Shown here: in pieces, positions 1 to 6,915 of the stretch
Layout of the letters: the number at the start of each line of letters is the position of its first letter
How positions within the stretch are numbered: the first letter of the stretch is position 1
NCBI GenBank assembly: GCA_001799735.1
Contig: MGUA01000011.1
Span: 1-64,000, forward strand
Reading direction: 5' to 3'
Length of the DNA: 64,000 nt
Origin: Elusimicrobia bacterium GWB2_63_22
Lineage (GTDB): Bacteria; Elusimicrobiota; Elusimicrobia; Elusimicrobiales; UBA9959
Position numbers and translations under genes: made by a program
Notes under the pieces: generated by a model
Seen by the model: only the letters and a program-made list of their open reading frames with translations
The model's database searches: none
Told to the model about the DNA's origin: nothing

Positions 1-130
1 CGGGCAGGTTGAACGGCCCGGTATAGGTGGAGAGCTCCACCGTGTCAGAGTCCGGGGTTAGAATATAGTTGGTCAGGCTGAAGCCGGAGGTTATAACGTC
101 GGGCACCTGCGGGTCGGAGGCGTTAAACAT
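1..130 (-). CDS. N-terminal part of an unknown protein, cut by the window edge
   Basis: A minus-strand frame is open from just after the stop of the preceding gene to the window edge; the other frames here have stops. The first ATG lies at 130-128 and about 43 residues are visible, with a stretch reading SGFSLTNYILTP. No clear ribosome binding site precedes it. The place, directly after kdsC and an exported protein, is where lptC or lptA often sits, but the fragment is too short to assign. It could also be a longer frame starting upstream. Confidence 0.35.
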   Translation of the reverse strand, partial: MFNASDPQVPDVITSGFSLTNYILTPDSDTVELSTYTGPFNLP

Positions 131-148
131 CGCCGCGGAATAGCGCAG

Positions 149-610
149 TTACTTGGCTGTCTTTTTGGGGGTCGGCTTGGACTTTTCCTGCGGCGCCTTG
201 AGCTCCAGCCGGAAAATATCCAGGCCGCCCCAGGGTCCGGCCTGCAGGTGGAAAAAGGCCGTGTATTTCTTGCCCGCCGCGTCCTTGAATACCGCGGCCA
301 CCTTTTTGGCGCCGTTCTCGCCGGGAGCGGCCTTGCTCTCCACGGAGACCAGGTCCAGCTTCAGCAGTTTCCTGTCCGGCTTGCTCTCCAGGAAGAAAGA
401 GCCCTTCAGCTGTATGTCCTTGCGCACGTAATCCGTGACGAAGGCCGCGAGGTCCTCGTCGTTCTCCTGTATTACCGGCTGGGCCTCTTCCTCCTCGCCG
501 GTTTTTGCGGTTTCAGTGGAGACGGCGGCTTCGGTAAGGCCGTCGTCCTCGTAGGCGCGGGCGGGCGCGGCCATGGCCAGCGAGAAAAGAGCCAGTATCA
601 GGAGTTTCAT
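149..610 (-). CDS. Exported protein of unknown function
   Basis: The 153-residue product starts with a signal peptide (MKLLILALFSLAMAAPARA, cleavage near 19), so it should act in the periplasm or outer membrane. An acidic Glu-rich linker follows (about residues 35-50), then a domain of roughly 80 residues, then a Lys/Pro-rich tail. I do not recognise the family. Its ATG overlaps the TGA of kdsC (ATGA), so it is translationally coupled to KDO synthesis. That context suggests an envelope role, but no catalytic motif is visible. Confidence 0.7.
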   Translation of the reverse strand: MKLLILALFSLAMAAPARAYEDDGLTEAAVSTETAKTGEEEEAQPVIQENDEDLAAFVTDYVRKDIQLKGSFFLESKPDRKLLKLDLVSVESKAAPGENGAKKVAAVFKDAAGKKYTAFFHLQAGPWGGLDIFRLELKAPQEKSKPTPKKTAK

Positions 611-1209
611 TTTTTCCCCTTCAGCGCGGAGAACCGCACTATCTGCATCGGGTCTTTCTTTATGGCCGGCCAGTGGGCGGTCTCGACGTAGCGCATTACT
701 GTACCCCAGTGTCCCTGGCTCTTCAGTATGAAATCGCAGACTTCGCGCACCGCGCCCAGGCCGCCGTCCTTGGCCGTCACCAGGTGCGAGGCGCGTTTTA
801 CCTCCTGCAGCGCGTTGTGCGGCGCGCAGGCGAGGCCGGCCTGTTTGAGCACCGGGATATCGGTCCAGTCGTCGCCCATGTAGGCCACGTTCTCCGGCTT
901 AAGGCCGGTGTCGGCGAGGATCCGGCGCAGCGGGTCCAGCTTGGAAAGGAAGCCCTGGTAGGCGTAGCTCATGCCCAGGCCCTTGGCCCGTTCTTCGGTG
1001 CCGGGTGATTCGCGCCCGGTTATTACCCCGGTAGCTATGCCGAACTGGTTGAGCAGGCGCAGGCCTATGCCGTCGAGAGAATGGAAGGCTTTGACCTCTA
1101 CCAGTTCCCCCCGCCCCCCGGGGAAGTAGTACATCTTGCCGTCGGTGAGCACGCCGTCAACGTCCATCAGGAAAAGCTTTATCTTTTTAGCGCGGGCGAG
1201 GTTGGTCAT
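607..1209 (-). CDS. kdsC: 3-deoxy-D-manno-octulosonate 8-phosphate phosphatase
   Basis: A HAD-family phosphatase that removes phosphate from KDO-8-phosphate, the step before CMP-KDO formation in lipopolysaccharide synthesis. HAD motif I is DVDGVLTDG with the nucleophile Asp16 and Asp18; the GDDWTD metal-binding motif lies near residue 110, and the TGRES motif between them fits KdsC. I place the start at 1209 (MTNLARAKK), where ATG overlaps the upstream TGA in an ATGA pair. This gives 200 residues, near the usual size; a longer reading would run into the epimerase gene. The C-terminus extends about 20 residues beyond most homologues. Confidence 0.9.
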   Translation of the reverse strand: MTNLARAKKIKLFLMDVDGVLTDGKMYYFPGGRGELVEVKAFHSLDGIGLRLLNQFGIATGVITGRESPGTEERAKGLGMSYAYQGFLSKLDPLRRILADTGLKPENVAYMGDDWTDIPVLKQAGLACAPHNALQEVKRASHLVTAKDGGLGAVREVCDFILKSQGHWGTVMRYVETAHWPAIKKDPMQIVRFSALKGKK

Positions 1210-2198
1210 AGTTTCATTATCCATTTCTTGGCGAGTTCGAATTCGGCTTTCCTCGAGGCGTAATTGGCGGGTGCCGGGCCTGTATAGCTGAAAAGATACC
1301 AGTTTATGCTCTCCTCCAGCCACTGCGCGGCCGGGGTGGAGGTCCAGCCCAGGTCCTTTTCGGCCTTGGAAACATCCAGCACGAAATCCCCCCCCATGGA
1401 GAACGGCGAAGCCTCAAAGTTAAAGCCGTTCTCCTTGAGCCAGGAGTAGTCGGGGTAGAGGATCTGCGCTTCGCGGTGCATGATGCGGGCGGAAACCTTG
1501 GCGAAATCGTCCAGGGAGATGCTCTGGGAATCTCCGAAGTTGTAAGCCTGCCCCTGCGGCGCCTGGGCGTAGACCAGGGTTTCAAGGGCTTTGGCCATGT
1601 CCTTGGAGAAGATGTAGCGGTTGTTGAAAGCGAAGCCTGGCAGGAACAGCGGCCCCCCGTCGGCCAGCCGCAGCCAGTAGGAGTAGGCGCGCAGGGTGGG
1701 GTCGTTGGGGCCGATCACCACCGGGGGGCGTACGATCACGGCCGGGAAGCTCTTCTCCCTGAAAGCCTTGAGGTATTCCTGCTCAGCGCCGTATTTGCCC
1801 AGGCCGTAGGCGTATTTTTCTTTAAGCTGGGTTTTCAGGGGCAGCAGTTCCGACTGCCGCTCCCGGAAAGGCGAGCCGGAGCCCTCGAGAACTGAGTAAA
1901 TGGAGGCGGAAGAGGTGAAAATGTACAGGCCTGTCCTGCCGCTGAACACCTTTATGGCTTTCTGGGCGTCCTCGGCGTTGTAGCAGATGTTGTCTATTAT
2001 GGCGTCCCAGGGTTCCAGGGCCATCCGGGAGAGGTCTATCTCTACGGTGCGGTCGCCGCGGGTCTGGCGGATGTCCAGCGGGAGGCCGTCCACGGGGGCG
2101 CGGCGGGAGAAGACGGTGACGTCGTTGCCGGCTTTGTGGAGGCGGATGGCGGTTTCCTTGCCAAAAAAGCTGGTGCCGCCCAATATCAGTATCCTCAT
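1206..2198 (-). CDS. NAD-dependent epimerase/dehydratase family protein
   Basis: An extended short-chain dehydrogenase of 330 residues. The N-terminus holds the Rossmann motif GGTSFFG (residues 7-13), a variant of GxxGxxG, followed by a catalytic YGLGK (YxxxK) near residue 133 and a preceding SSAS stretch. Members act on nucleotide sugars or on RNA; the lack of a diagnostic substrate motif prevents a finer call. It is first in a coupled operon with kdsC, so a role in sugar precursor supply for LPS is reasonable. No Shine-Dalgarno sequence precedes the ATG; a TATACT box sits 10 bases upstream. Confidence 0.8.
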   Translation of the reverse strand: MRILILGGTSFFGKETAIRLHKAGNDVTVFSRRAPVDGLPLDIRQTRGDRTVEIDLSRMALEPWDAIIDNICYNAEDAQKAIKVFSGRTGLYIFTSSASIYSVLEGSGSPFRERQSELLPLKTQLKEKYAYGLGKYGAEQEYLKAFREKSFPAVIVRPPVVIGPNDPTLRAYSYWLRLADGGPLFLPGFAFNNRYIFSKDMAKALETLVYAQAPQGQAYNFGDSQSISLDDFAKVSARIMHREAQILYPDYSWLKENGFNFEASPFSMGGDFVLDVSKAEKDLGWTSTPAAQWLEESINWYLFSYTGPAPANYASRKAEFELAKKWIMKL

Positions 2199-2207
2199 TG
2201 GATATAT

Positions 2208-2213
2208 AGTATA
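2208..2213 (-). promoter_or_regulatory. Candidate -10 box for the epimerase-kdsC operon
   Basis: TATACT on the minus strand lies 10 bases before the epimerase ATG, so the transcript would start only a few bases from the start codon and be nearly leaderless, which fits the missing ribosome binding site. No good -35 box is visible. Confidence 0.4.
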
Positions 2214-2267
2214 TAAATTTTAATTCCTTAATTAAGCCTGACGCGTAAGCCTGTCTGGCCAGGACGC

Positions 2268-2383
2268 CGCTGGGTCCGGAACGCAAAACACGCTCGGCCA
2301 CACCGTGGCCTCGCTCGGTATTCGCCCGCCGCGCTTATGCAAGCGGCGGGCTCAACGACGGTTTTGCTAACCCGGACCCAGCG
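2268..2383. repeat. Nested palindromic element, copy 1
   Basis: Outer arms CGCTGGGTCCGG and CCGGACCCAGCG close a 116-base element. Inside lie AACGCAAAAC and GTTTTGCTAA opposite each other, a CACACCGTG block, and a strong inner hairpin around CGCGCTTATGCAAGC. The reverse complement of the element at 11338-11458 has the same inner blocks in the same order but different, still complementary, outer arms. It holds no plausible coding frame. Confidence 0.75.
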
Positions 2384-2402
2384 GCATCCCTTGCCTCGCC
2401 TA

Positions 2403-2418
2403 GTTAACATATGTTAAC
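2403..2418. promoter_or_regulatory. GTTAAC palindrome upstream of the HTH gene
   Basis: GTTAACATATGTTAAC is a perfect 16-base palindrome lying 86 bases before the HTH gene. The half-site GTTAAC recurs twice right at that gene's start, so this may be an operator for the HTH protein. Confidence 0.45.
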
Positions 2419-2484
2419 TGTGCACCAGGGAGTTGTTAGTGTTGTGTTCCTTTCTTCGGGTGGCTTGCTTTTTTGGTGGATATA

Positions 2485-2501
2485 GGTTAACATAGGTTAA
2501 C
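2485..2501. promoter_or_regulatory. Tandem GGTTAACATA half-sites at the HTH start codon
   Basis: GGTTAACATA followed by GGTTAAC form two direct repeats 10 bases apart, one DNA helical turn, ending two bases before the ATG at 2504. They occupy the place of a ribosome binding site, which suits autoregulation by the encoded HTH protein. Confidence 0.45.
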
Positions 2502-2503
2502 AA

Positions 2504-2773
2504 ATGGCCAGGGAATACTATTCTATCCCGGAAGCTGCCGCTTTGCTTGGGCTTAGCCGCATCGCTGTTTTTAAGCGGGTTAAGGCCGGGCGCATGGCGG
2601 CGCTGCGTTTTGGGAGAAACTGGGCCGTGCCGGCCGCAGAGGTGGAGCGCGTCTCGGCGGCCGCGGTTAAGGCGCCCCCGCCGCTTCCCGCTGTGCCGCG
2701 CAGGGCGCCGGCGGCGGAGGAAATCAAGGGCGGCGTTTCCGACGAGGAAATGGATTCGATGGGTTGGGATTGA
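2504..2773 (+). CDS. Small helix-turn-helix (excisionase-like) DNA-binding protein
   Basis: The 89-residue protein begins with a MerR/excisionase-type HTH (residues about 4-47: YYSIPEAAALLGLSRIAVF, then RVKAGRMAALRFGRNWAVP), the fold used by AlpA/Xis-like regulators. The rest is a Pro/Ala-rich linker ending in an acidic EEMDSMGWD tail, typical of such proteins with no second domain. It is followed 21 bases later by the SPFH gene. GTTAAC repeats overlap its leader, so it may control itself. Its targets are unknown; no integrase lies nearby to make it a true excisionase. Confidence 0.75.
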   Translation: MAREYYSIPEAAALLGLSRIAVFKRVKAGRMAALRFGRNWAVPAAEVERVSAAAVKAPPPLPAVPRRAPAAEEIKGGVSDEEMDSMGWD

Positions 2774-2794
2774 CGCAGTGCAGGAGGTTAAAAA

Positions 2795-3664
2795 ATGGGT
2801 TCTTTTTTTGAGGATCTCAGTGAGATAGTGAATGAATTCGGCAAAGAAGGTAAGGGAGAAAAAATGGAAAAAGATTATTTAGGCAAGCTCTGGATACCGG
2901 TCTTGGCTGTTGCGGTGGTAATATTGGCTCTTTCGGCGTTCTTTATAGTCCCCCCCGGCGAGGTGGCCATAAAGACCCGCCTCGGTTCTATTGTGGACTC
3001 CTACAGCGAGGGCATGCATTTTAAAATGCCCCTGGTGGAGAGCATTACCAGGTTCTCCATACAGATACAGCGCGCCAACATAAAGACGCAGGCCTTCTCC
3101 AAGGACCTGCAGACCATGAACGTGCTGCTGGTGGTAAACCACCGCATACAGCGGGAGACCGCGGTAAGCATTTTCCGCAACCTCGGACCCGGTTACGTGG
3201 ATAATATCGTAAATCCGGCCGTGCAGGAGGTTTTTAAGGCTATCGCGGCCCGTTATTCCGCCGAAAAGGTCATTTCCGAGCGCAGCACGCTTGTAGAAGA
3301 GATCAACGCGGAAGTTAAGGAGCGGCTCACGAAGAAAGAGATCATCGTGACCGACATTTCAGTGGTAGACCTGGACTTCACCGACCAGTTCCTGAAGGCC
3401 GTCGAGGACAAGCAGGTGGCAGACCAGCAGGCCCAGATGGCCGGAAAGCTCGTCGAGAAAGCCAAGCGCGACGCGGAGCAGCAGATAGCCAAGTCCCGCG
3501 GCGAGGCCGAGGCCCTGCGCATGCAGCGCGAGCAGGTTACCCCCCAGCTCATAGAGCTGCGCAAGGTGGACGCCCAGCTTAAGGCTATAGAGAAGTGGAA
3601 CGGCGTTCTGCCCGGCTACGTCGGGGCGGGCGTGCCTTTTATCTCCATCGAGAAGGGGCGCTAA
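2795..3664 (+). CDS. SPFH/prohibitin-family membrane protein
   Basis: 289 residues with one N-terminal membrane segment (about residues 33-52, LWIPVLAVAVVILALSAFFI) followed by an SPFH (band 7) domain and a long charged helix rich in Glu/Lys/Gln (about 205-260), the usual layout of prohibitin/HflC proteins that form ring scaffolds around membrane proteases. The start at 2795 has an ideal AGGAGG eight bases upstream; an internal ATG at 2864 with GGGAGA is an alternative that removes 23 residues. A terminator hairpin follows at 3736. No FtsH or HflK partner is in view. Confidence 0.85.
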   Translation: MGSFFEDLSEIVNEFGKEGKGEKMEKDYLGKLWIPVLAVAVVILALSAFFIVPPGEVAIKTRLGSIVDSYSEGMHFKMPLVESITRFSIQIQRANIKTQAFSKDLQTMNVLLVVNHRIQRETAVSIFRNLGPGYVDNIVNPAVQEVFKAIAARYSAEKVISERSTLVEEINAEVKERLTKKEIIVTDISVVDLDFTDQFLKAVEDKQVADQQAQMAGKLVEKAKRDAEQQIAKSRGEAEALRMQREQVTPQLIELRKVDAQLKAIEKWNGVLPGYVGAGVPFISIEKGR

Positions 3665-3735
3665 CCTTGACAGGAAAAGGGTCTAAAGTCCCACCGGCGC
3701 AATAGGGCGAAAAACTTTCCCCCGCCGGCCCCAAG

Positions 3736-3762
3736 ATCCCCCGCCGTGGCGGGGGATTTTGT
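3736..3762 (+). terminator. Intrinsic terminator after the SPFH gene
   Basis: ATCCCCCGCC and GGCGGGGGAT form a 10-base stem with a two-base spacer, followed by TTTGTT. It lies 72 bases after the SPFH stop codon. Confidence 0.75.
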
Positions 3763-3768
3763 TATAAT
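3763..3768 (+). promoter_or_regulatory. Candidate -10 box for the Gly/Asp-rich secreted protein
   Basis: TATAAT at 3763-3768, with transcription expected near 3775 and a GGGAGG ribosome binding site at 3785-3790. The -35 region would fall inside the upstream terminator hairpin and shows no consensus. Confidence 0.5.
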
Positions 3769-3795
3769 AGTACCTGTAATTTACTGGGAGGCACG

Positions 3796-4041
3796 ATGAA
3801 AAAACTTTTTGTGATACTGATGCTGGCCTTTGCGGCCGCGGCTTATTTTTCCCACGCCAATACGGTCCTGGGGAGTGTTTGCTACGCCACGGATTGCCCC
3901 GATGGTTGCGGCGGCGGCTCTGACGATCCGGACGGTACCGGCGGCGATGGGGACGGGGACAGCGACCCTGACGGCACCGGTGACGGCGGCAGCGGCGGCG
4001 GTTCCGATCCCGACGGTTCGGGCGGCGGCGGCGATTTTTAG
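3796..4041 (+). CDS. Small secreted Gly/Asp-rich protein
   Basis: An 81-residue product with a signal peptide (MKKLFVILMLAFAAAAYFSHA) and a mature part made almost wholly of Gly, Asp, Pro and Ser. Units such as SDPDGTGDGG and DPDGSGGGG recur. The acidic spacing resembles calcium-binding loops of the thrombospondin type 3 or dockerin kind, though no exact loop is repeated enough to claim this. Two cysteines (CYATDCPDGC has three) sit at the start of the mature part. It has its own promoter, ribosome binding site and terminator, so it is a real single-gene unit. The family is unknown. Confidence 0.7.
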   Translation: MKKLFVILMLAFAAAAYFSHANTVLGSVCYATDCPDGCGGGSDDPDGTGGDGDGDSDPDGTGDGGSGGGSDPDGSGGGGDF

Positions 4042-4063
4042 TCCCGTCAAGAAACACCATGAA

Positions 4064-4098
4064 GAGGTCCGGGCTTTGGCTCGGGCCTCTTTTTTTTG
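4064..4098 (+). terminator. Intrinsic terminator after the Gly/Asp-rich gene
   Basis: GAGGTCCGGGC pairs with GCTCGGGCCTC (two G-T pairs) across a short loop, followed by a run of eight or more T. It begins within the sequence ACCATGAAGAGGT, which recurs before the terminator at 4647. Confidence 0.8.
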
Positions 4099-4201
4099 TT
4101 TTTCTCTTTGGGGTAGTGTCGGGCCTTTGCGGTAGGAAATGTGATTTATTGTTAAAATAAATTATTGCAACATTAATAATATTTATAATAGAATTGAATA
4201 T

Positions 4202-4567
4202 ATGAATATTCCTAAAAAATGTCCATCCTGTGCCGGCGAGCTGCTGGTTACCGAACTTTACTGCTCGGGGTGTAAGACAGGTGTCAGGGGAAGCTTTCAA
4301 TTTTCCCCCCTCGCCGCCCTGTCGGTCGAAGACGAAGGGTTCTTGCTGACTTTTTTGCGGGCCGGCGGGAGGATCAAGACCGTGGAGAAGGAGTTGGGTA
4401 TCTCATATCCTACAGTCAAGGCCAGGCTTCGCAATTTGCTGGCTAAGCTTGGCCCGGTTGCGGTTCCGGACCTGAGGCCCAGCCAGGAAGAAATTTTGGC
4501 GCGGTTGAAGCGCGGAGAAATATTCACGCACGAGGCGGTTGCTTTGTTGAAGAATTTGGATATTTAA
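4202..4567 (+). CDS. DUF2089 family regulator (zinc ribbon plus HTH)
   Basis: A 121-residue protein. Four cysteines in two pairs (CPSC at about 8-11 and CSGC at about 21-24) form a zinc ribbon; residues about 40-85 form a helix-turn-helix (GGRIKTVEKELGISYPTVKA) and the C-terminus a short helical SHOCT-like segment (EEILARLKRGEIFTHEAVAL). This is the DUF2089 layout, thought to act in transcription. The ATG has no Shine-Dalgarno; a TATAAT box lies at 4184-4189, so the leader is short. The first parS-like site is 29 bases past its stop. Confidence 0.85.
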   Translation: MNIPKKCPSCAGELLVTELYCSGCKTGVRGSFQFSPLAALSVEDEGFLLTFLRAGGRIKTVEKELGISYPTVKARLRNLLAKLGPVAVPDLRPSQEEILARLKRGEIFTHEAVALLKNLDI

Positions 4568-4596
4568 GTGTGCGTCGTTGGTTTTGATGTTGGCGT

Positions 4597-4614
4597 TGTT
4601 TTCACGTGAAAACA
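4597..4614. promoter_or_regulatory. parS: parS-like centromere site 1
   Basis: TGTTTTCACGTGAAAACA, a perfect 18-base palindrome. The common parS is TGTTTCACGTGAAACA; here each arm carries one extra T/A. First of four identical copies before parA. Confidence 0.85.
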
Positions 4615-4646
4615 ATACCCTCTGAAAATACCATGAAGAGGTTTTT

Positions 4647-4680
4647 GGGCCCCCGGCAGCCATGCGGGGGCCCTTTTTTG
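4647..4680 (+). terminator. Intrinsic terminator after the DUF2089 gene
   Basis: GGGCCCCCG and CGGGGGCCC form a perfect 9-base stem with a 9-base loop, followed by six T. The first parS-like site lies between the stop codon and this terminator. Confidence 0.8.
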
Positions 4681-4787
4681 CCTGGTCTGTGCTTCTGGGG
4701 CGCCAGGGCGGGGTGCCTGGCGCGCCAGGCTTTGCTTTGGGGTGTGGCGTCCGCTGGTGCAGGCGCATGGGCCACTGGCGGGGGGAT

Positions 4788-4805
4788 TGTTTTCACGTGA
4801 AAACA
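4788..4805. promoter_or_regulatory. parS: parS-like centromere site 2
   Basis: Identical 18-base palindrome TGTTTTCACGTGAAAACA, 191 bases after site 1. The stretch around it (4680-5060) has no credible gene; its plus strand is rich in G and T. Confidence 0.85.
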
Positions 4806-4927
4806 TTTGTCGGCACTGTCCCCGGCGCCGGTGGCGTGGCCTGTATCTGGTGCTGGTGGATTGCTGCCTTGTGGATTGATCCGCTGCGCGCGGCAGTTCT
4901 GCTGTAGGTGTGTGTGGCTGTTGGGTA

Positions 4928-4945
4928 TGTTTTCACGTGAAAACA
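4928..4945. promoter_or_regulatory. parS: parS-like centromere site 3
   Basis: Third identical 18-base palindrome, 140 bases after site 2, in non-coding DNA. Confidence 0.85.
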
Positions 4946-5065
4946 ATGTTTGTGATAGCCATGCTTTATTTGCCTGCGCTGCGGCGACTGGAGTTTTGTC
5001 GAGAGGTCTATTCCTTATTATATAGGCCCAGGGTGCCGCGCTTTGGTTCCAAGTGCTGCTCCTTA

Positions 5066-5094
5066 TTGACTTGCCTTCCCTAAAACTATAGAAT
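5066..5094 (+). promoter_or_regulatory. Promoter of parA-parB
   Basis: TTGACT at 5066-5071 and TAGAAT at 5089-5094 with a 17-base spacer match a housekeeping promoter. Transcription would begin near 5101, which puts parS-like site 4 in the leader of the transcript. Confidence 0.65.
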
Positions 5095-5116
5095 TAATAC
5101 ATCTTTAGCGCAGGAA

Positions 5117-5134
5117 TGTTTTCACGTGAAAACA
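5117..5134. promoter_or_regulatory. parS: parS-like centromere site 4, in the parA leader
   Basis: Fourth identical palindrome, 189 bases after site 3 and 16 bases before the parA ATG. ParB bound here would cover the start of the operon, so autoregulation is likely. Confidence 0.85.
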
Positions 5135-5150
5135 ATCTACGGGAGAGTGT

Positions 5151-5990
5151 ATGGCTGAAATAGTTGCGGTAGCTAATCAGAAGGGGGGGGTGGGTAAAAC
5201 CACAACCGCCATAAACCTGGCTGTAGCCTTGGCCGCTTTTGACAATGAGACGCTCATTATAGACTTTGACCCGCAGAGCAATACCACCTCGGGGCTCGGG
5301 GTGGACATTACCAAGAACAATAAGAATATTTACGACGTGCTCTGTGGAAAAGCTCCCGTAGAGTCCGCCATCCACCAGACTTCGGTGGAGTGGCTGGACA
5401 TAGTGCCCACCAGCCATAACCTGGCCGGCGCGGAAATAGAGCTTGTGAGCGAATTCTCCCGCGAATCCGTCCTTAAGCGGTCTCTGGACAGGGTGCGGGA
5501 TATGTATAAATTCATAATAATCGATTGCCCGCCGTCGCTGGGGCTGCTTACCGTTAACGCTCTTAACGCTTCGGATTCCGTCATTACCCCCGTGCAGTGC
5601 GAGTACTACGCCATGGAGGGGTTGGCCTACTTCATGAATACGGTAGAGAAGATAAAGCAGGCGCTTAACCCCGGCCTCAAGATAGACGGGGGGGTTATCA
5701 CCATGTACGATTCCCGAATAAACCTCGCCAACCAGGTGAGGGAGGAGATCGGCAAATATTACGGTGACAGGCTGTATAAGACCGTTATCCCGCGCAATGT
5801 TCGGTTGGCCGAAGCTCCCAGTTACGGGCAGTCCATTTTTGTCTATGACCCCAGCTCCCGCGGCGCCCTGGCGTACAAAGAATTGACGCTTGAATTCCTG
5901 GCCAGGCGCGGGGTGGATATTTCCAACTACAAGAACTCCGACCTGTATGTCAACGAAGAGGCCGAAATGGAGTATGACCTTGGCGGCTAA
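5151..5990 (+). CDS. parA: Chromosome partitioning ATPase ParA (Soj)
   Basis: A 279-residue deviant Walker ATPase that moves ParB-parS complexes along the nucleoid. Walker A is KGGVGKTT (residues 11-18) with the signature first Lys; Walker A' is IIDFDPQSNTT near residue 37 and Walker B is FIIIDCPPS near 120. It lacks the N-terminal HTH of plasmid type Ia ParA, as expected for the chromosomal kind. GGGAGAG precedes the ATG. An acidic tail of about 25 residues extends past the core. parB follows after 42 bases. Confidence 0.95.
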   Translation: MAEIVAVANQKGGVGKTTTAINLAVALAAFDNETLIIDFDPQSNTTSGLGVDITKNNKNIYDVLCGKAPVESAIHQTSVEWLDIVPTSHNLAGAEIELVSEFSRESVLKRSLDRVRDMYKFIIIDCPPSLGLLTVNALNASDSVITPVQCEYYAMEGLAYFMNTVEKIKQALNPGLKIDGGVITMYDSRINLANQVREEIGKYYGDRLYKTVIPRNVRLAEAPSYGQSIFVYDPSSRGALAYKELTLEFLARRGVDISNYKNSDLYVNEEAEMEYDLGG

Positions 5991-6032
5991 TGTTGATAAC
6001 CACAAAAAACGCTTATTTTACAAGGAGAAATT

Positions 6033-6902
6033 ATGAGAAAAGCTTTAGGCCGCGGTATCGATTCCCTGATAACCAAGGTTCAGAACAATGATATTTCCGG
6101 GGACATAGTGCAGAAGATCCCGGTAGGCAAAATACGGCCCAACCGCTACCAGCCGCGCCGCAATTTTGACGAGGCCAAGCTGGCTGAGCTGGCTGAATCC
6201 ATAAAGAAAGGCGGCCTGCTGCAGCCTATCTCCGTCTGGAAGGATCACGGGGAAGACAATTACGAGCTGATAGCCGGCGAACGCCGCCTGCGGGCCTCCA
6301 AGCTGGCCGGCCTGGAAGAGATAGACGCTATCATAAAGAAGGACCTGGATGACGAGCAGAAGCTCGGCCTGTCCCTGATAGAGAACATACAGCGCGAGGA
6401 CCTCAACGCCATAGACACGGCGTTGGCCTACCGGCGGCTGATGGATAATTTCGGGGTGTCCCAGGCCGAGATAGCCGAGCGCGTGCACAAGTCCCGCGGG
6501 GCGGTCTCCAACACCCTCCGCCTGCTCGAGCTCGACGAGGATATACGCCAGGGCATACAGGCCGGCAGTATCAGCGAGGGCCACGCCCGGGCGCTGATCT
6601 CCATCCCGGATTCCGCCAAGCGCCGCGAATTTTACCAGCGGATCATGGCGGAAAAGCTTTCCGTGCGGGATATAGAGAATTTCGCCCAGGGCTTTCACGC
6701 CCAGAAGCCGCGCGCGCCCAAGGCGGCCAGGGCGGGTTCCCGCCGCACGCCCGAAGTTGTGGAGCTGGAGTCCCTGCTGGAAAAAACGCTTGGCACCAAG
6801 GTGGAGCTGACGCCCGGCCCGGGCCCGCAGAATGGTAAAATAGTGATACATTACTTCTCGCTGGACGATCTGGACAGGGTTACACAAATTTTAAGAAAGT
6901 AA
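6033..6902 (+). CDS. parB: Chromosome partitioning protein ParB (Spo0J)
   Basis: The parS-binding CTPase clamp, 289 residues. It opens with the usual GRGIDSLI segment, then the ParB/Srx domain with ENIQRED and GERRLRASKLAGL (the CTP-binding GERR motif), then the central HTH (SQAEIAERVHKSRGAVSNTL) that reads parS, and a C-terminal dimerisation domain after an Ala/Arg-rich linker. AAGGAG precedes the ATG. Because the nearby palindromes have one extra base per arm, its parS-reading helices should differ from the standard; this cannot be judged by eye. Confidence 0.95.
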   Translation: MRKALGRGIDSLITKVQNNDISGDIVQKIPVGKIRPNRYQPRRNFDEAKLAELAESIKKGGLLQPISVWKDHGEDNYELIAGERRLRASKLAGLEEIDAIIKKDLDDEQKLGLSLIENIQREDLNAIDTALAYRRLMDNFGVSQAEIAERVHKSRGAVSNTLRLLELDEDIRQGIQAGSISEGHARALISIPDSAKRREFYQRIMAEKLSVRDIENFAQGFHAQKPRAPKAARAGSRRTPEVVELESLLEKTLGTKVELTPGPGPQNGKIVIHYFSLDDLDRVTQILRK

Positions 6903-6915
6903 CACAAGAGGAACG

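Noticed and set aside
2228-2410. A 60-codon frame over the nested palindrome
   Set aside because: It is explained by the palindromic repeat and has no start signal.
4602-5025. Several short frames in the parS region
   Set aside because: They run through the parS palindromes and terminator, overlap each other on both strands and have no ribosome binding sites.
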